From NCBI GenBank assembly GCA_023023105.1, contig CP083824.1, positions 248,001 through 312,000 of the forward strand: a stretch of DNA of 64,000 nucleotides, written 5' to 3'. Below the pieces are notes generated by a model that saw nothing but the letters and a program-made list of their open reading frames with translations, was not told the DNA's origin and ran no database searches. The first letter of the stretch is position 1; every line of letters begins with the position of its first letter. The position numbers and the translations under genes are program-made. Of the stretch, positions 61,690 through 64,000 are shown one piece after another. This DNA comes from Enterobacter ludwigii (GTDB lineage Bacteria > Pseudomonadota > Gammaproteobacteria > Enterobacterales > Enterobacteriaceae).

Positions 61690-62685
61690 ATGAAAAAGAA
61701 ACGCCCCGTACTTCAGGATGTCGCTGACCGCGTTGGTGTGACCAAAATGACGGTCAGCCGCTTTTTACGTAACCCGGAGCAGGTTTCCGTGGCGCTGCGT
61801 GGCAAGATTGCCGCGGCTCTTGATGAACTGGGTTATATCCCTAACCGCGCACCCGATATTCTCTCCAATGCGACCAGTCGTGCGGTGGGCGTCCTGCTTC
61901 CCTCTTTAACCAACCAGGTTTTCGCCGAAGTGCTGCGCGGAATTGAAAGTGTGACCGATGCGTTTGGTTATCAGACCATGCTTGCGCACTACGGGTACAA
62001 GCCGGAGCTGGAAGAGGAACGTCTTGAGTCCATGCTTTCCTGGAACATCGACGGCCTTATCTTAACGGAACGTACCCACACGCCGCGCACGCTGAAGATG
62101 ATCGAAGTGGCGGGCATTCCGGTGGTGGAGCTGATGGACAGCCAGTCCCCATGCCTCGATATCGCCGTGGGTTTTGATAACTTCGAAGCGGCACGTCAGA
62201 TGACGGCGGCGATTATCGCGCGCGGTCATCGTCACATTGCCTATCTGGGAGCGCGTCTTGATGAACGTACTATCATCAAGCAGAAGGGATACGAGCAGGC
62301 GATGCTCGACGCGAACTTAATCCCGTACAGCGTGATGGTGGAGCAGTCCTCTTCCTATACGTCGGGTATTGAGCTGATGCGTCAGGCGCGGCGCGAGTAT
62401 CCGCAACTGGACGGTATTTTCTGTACCAACGATGACCTTGCTGTCGGTGCAGCGTTCGAATGTCAGCGTCTGGGACTTTCCATCCCGCGTGATATGGCGA
62501 TTGCCGGTTTCCACGGCCACGATATCGGCCAGGTCATGGAGCCTCGTCTGGCGAGCGTCCTGACACCGCGTGAACGTATGGGGCGTATTGGCGCAGAACG
62601 CCTGCTGGCGCGCATTCGTGGCGAGACGGTTACCCCTAAAATGTTAGATTTAGGTTTCACCTTGTCACCGGGTGGATCTATTTGA
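61690..62685 (+). CDS. gntR: Gluconate operon repressor GntR (LacI family)
   Basis: LacI/GalR repressor of gntK-gntU; released by gluconate. 331 residues. N-terminal helix-turn-helix LQDVADRVGVTKMTVSRFLR and hinge (ALDELGYIPNRAPDILS), then a periplasmic-binding-like effector domain with FCTNDDLAVGAAFECQRLG. I chose MKKKRPVLQD at 61690 as in E. coli; the frame is open from 61603. Directly upstream of gntKU in the same direction, with operators and a CRP site between. Confidence 0.96.
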   Translation: MKKKRPVLQDVADRVGVTKMTVSRFLRNPEQVSVALRGKIAAALDELGYIPNRAPDILSNATSRAVGVLLPSLTNQVFAEVLRGIESVTDAFGYQTMLAHYGYKPELEEERLESMLSWNIDGLILTERTHTPRTLKMIEVAGIPVVELMDSQSPCLDIAVGFDNFEAARQMTAAIIARGHRHIAYLGARLDERTIIKQKGYEQAMLDANLIPYSVMVEQSSSYTSGIELMRQARREYPQLDGIFCTNDDLAVGAAFECQRLGLSIPRDMAIAGFHGHDIGQVMEPRLASVLTPRERMGRIGAERLLARIRGETVTPKMLDLGFTLSPGGSI

Positions 62686-62694
62686 GCTGACAAA

Positions 62695-62794
62695 TTTGAG
62701 CTAGCTCACACTTATTCACTTCTCGCACGTTTGGATATTGCTTCGCTTTTGCCCCGGCAGGACAATGTTACCGATAACTGTTACCCGTAACAAT
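62695..62794 (+). promoter_or_regulatory. gntK control region: CRP site and two GntR operators
   Basis: TTTGA-GCTAGC-TCACA (62695-62710) matches the CRP consensus at nine of ten bases. ATGTTACCGATAACTG (62765-62780) and TGTTACCCGTAACAAT (62779-62794) are two abutting GntR operators just before the gntK ribosome site. This predicts catabolite activation and gluconate-relieved repression. Confidence 0.82.
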
Positions 62795-62811
62795 TGACTG
62801 AGGGACACCCT

Positions 62812-63339
62812 TTGAGCACGACTAATCATGATCACCACGTCTACGTCCTGATGGGCGTTTCCGGTAGCGGGAAATCAGCCGTGGCCAGCGAAGTGGCGCA
62901 TCAACTCCAGGCTGCGTTTCTTGATGGTGACTTCCTCCATCCGCGCAGCAACATCATGAAAATGGCCTCCGGCGAGCCGCTGAACGACGACGACCGCAAA
63001 CCGTGGTTGCAGGCGCTGAATGACGCCGCGTTCGCGATGCAGCGCACCAACAAAGTTTCCCTTATCGTTTGCTCCGCGCTGAAAAAAACCTACCGTGACC
63101 TGCTGCGTGACGGCAACCCGAACCTCTCTTTCATCTACCTGAAAGGGGATTTTGAGGTGATTGAAAGCCGTCTGAAGGCGCGCAAAGGTCACTTCTTCAA
63201 GACTCAGATGCTGGTGACGCAGTTCGAAGCGCTGCAGGAACCGGGTGAAGATGAGAAAGATGTCTTAGTGGTTGATATCGATCAGTCACTGGAAGGTGTT
63301 GTTGCCAGCACCATCGAGGTCATTAATAAAAGGCAGTAA
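62812..63339 (+). CDS. gntK: Gluconokinase (thermoresistant)
   Basis: Phosphorylates gluconate to 6-phosphogluconate for the Entner-Doudoroff and pentose phosphate routes. 175 residues. P-loop GVSGSGKS near residue 16, DGDFLHP near 40 and VCSALKKTYRD near 90 fit the gluconokinase family. The start is the TTG at 62812 (STTNHDHH), with GAGGGA 6 bases upstream, matching the E. coli N-terminus; an earlier frame start at 62794 would fall in an operator. gntU follows 3 bp after the stop. Confidence 0.95.
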   Translation: MSTTNHDHHVYVLMGVSGSGKSAVASEVAHQLQAAFLDGDFLHPRSNIMKMASGEPLNDDDRKPWLQALNDAAFAMQRTNKVSLIVCSALKKTYRDLLRDGNPNLSFIYLKGDFEVIESRLKARKGHFFKTQMLVTQFEALQEPGEDEKDVLVVDIDQSLEGVVASTIEVINKRQ

Positions 63340-63342
63340 GTT

Positions 63343-64000
63343 TTGAGTACATTAACGCTTGTTTTGACAGCAGTGGGTTCCGTGTTGCTGCTGCTGTTTT
63401 TAGTGATGAAGGCGCGTATGCACGCTTTCGTTGCTTTGATGGTGGTTTCTATTGGTGCAGGTCTCTTTTCCGGGATGCCGCTCGACAAAATCGCAGCGAC
63501 CATGGAAAAAGGGATGGGCGGTACGCTGGGCTTCCTGGCGATTGTCGTCGCGCTTGGGGCGATGTTTGGCAAGATTTTACATGAGACAGGCGCTGTTGAT
63601 CAGATAGCCGTCAAGATGCTGAAATCCTTCGGACATAACCGTGCGCATTATGCGATTGGTCTGGCCGGTCTGATTTGTGCCCTGCCGCTGTTCTTTGAAG
63701 TGGCGGTTGTGTTGCTGATTAGCGTGGCGTTCTCTATGGCGCGCCACACCGGGACTAACCTCGTGAAGCTGGTTATCCCACTGTTTGCGGGCGTGGCAGC
63801 GGCAGCGGCGTTCCTGCTGCCCGGGCCAGCGCCGATGCTGCTGGCATCTCAGATGCACGCTGATTTCGGCTGGATGATCCTGATTGGTCTGTGTGCGGCG
63901 ATCCCGGGGATGATTATTGCCGGTCCGCTGTGGGGCAACTTCATCAGCCGTTACGTTGAACTGCACATTCCGGATGACATCACCGAGCCGCACCTCGGCG
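63343..64000 (+). CDS. gntU: Gluconate permease GntU (5' part; gene runs off the window)
   Basis: Low-affinity gluconate transporter of the GntP family; the first about 219 residues are visible. The N-terminus STLTLVLTAVGSVLLLLFLV and later segments (GTLGFLAIVVALGAMFGKIL, LICALPLFFEVAVVLLI, FLLPGPAPMLLAS) are hydrophobic helices like E. coli GntU. It starts at TTG 63343, 3 bp after gntK, with no clear ribosome site of its own, so translation is probably coupled to gntK. The 3' part is outside the window. Confidence 0.93.
   Translation, partial: MSTLTLVLTAVGSVLLLLFLVMKARMHAFVALMVVSIGAGLFSGMPLDKIAATMEKGMGGTLGFLAIVVALGAMFGKILHETGAVDQIAVKMLKSFGHNRAHYAIGLAGLICALPLFFEVAVVLLISVAFSMARHTGTNLVKLVIPLFAGVAAAAAFLLPGPAPMLLASQMHADFGWMILIGLCAAIPGMIIAGPLWGNFISRYVELHIPDDITEPHLG

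Overview
The window is chromosomal DNA from a member of the Enterobacteriaceae. Nearly every gene has an obvious Escherichia coli K-12 counterpart. Gene content (panS next to lysC, a puuE-like gene beside rpoH, a ccdAB-like pair beside rluF) and the style of the intergenic palindromes suggest the Enterobacter/Lelliottia/Leclercia group. The genus is an inference. I see no prophage, insertion sequence, CRISPR array or integrated plasmid.

Layout, left half (1-34137, matching the E. coli 90-92 min region). The 3' third of a 23S rRNA gene and a 5S gene close an rRNA operon. Then come metA; the glyoxylate-bypass operon aceB-aceA-aceK with convergent iclR; metH; the phosphate transporter gene yjbB; a ccdAB-like toxin-antitoxin pair; rluF; the leftward group lysC-panS-yjbD; pgi; the exopolysaccharide operon yjbEFGH; psiE; the maltose regulon (malGFE leftward, malK-lamB-malM rightward); and ubiC-ubiA. 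Compared with K-12 as I remember it, yjaAB, arpA, pepE, xylE, yjbI and plsB are missing from their expected places.

Layout, right half (34136-64000, matching the E. coli 77-78 min region but inverted). zntA, yhhN, yhhM, yhhL, rsmD, ftsYEX, rpoH, a puuE-like aminotransferase gene, livJ, panM, livKHMGF, ugpBAECQ, yhhA, ggt, yhhY, the sRNA gene ryhB, yhhX, yhhW, gntR, gntK and the start of gntU. The ubiA|zntA junction joins two loci that lie about equally far on either side of oriC in K-12. This is the pattern left by an inversion symmetric about the replication origin, and the breakpoint falls on a REP-like terminator.

How the genes work together. The window combines central carbon flow (glyoxylate bypass, pgi, gluconate), methionine and lysine entry steps (metA, metH, lysC), uptake systems (maltose, branched-chain amino acids, glycerol-3-phosphate, gluconate, pantoate), and core cell functions (FtsYEX, sigma-32, ubiquinone). 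Readable control sites include tandem MetJ boxes (metA), an IclR operator (aceB), MalT-like boxes (malE/malK), a ZntR dyad (zntA), a sigma-E promoter and DnaA box (rpoH), two tandem Pho boxes (ugpB), a Fur box (ryhB) and two GntR operators with a CRP site (gntK).

Less ordinary points. The lysC leader appears to lack the lysine riboswitch. The ccdB-like toxin has an altered C-terminus where F-plasmid CcdB binds gyrase. The yjbD ribosome-binding site is buried in a perfect hairpin. Two families of intergenic palindromes recur; one is nested in the other between ugpB and ugpA, and an ERIC element starts at the base after the livJ stop codon. Start codons were chosen from ribosome-binding sites and remembered homologues; no database search was possible.
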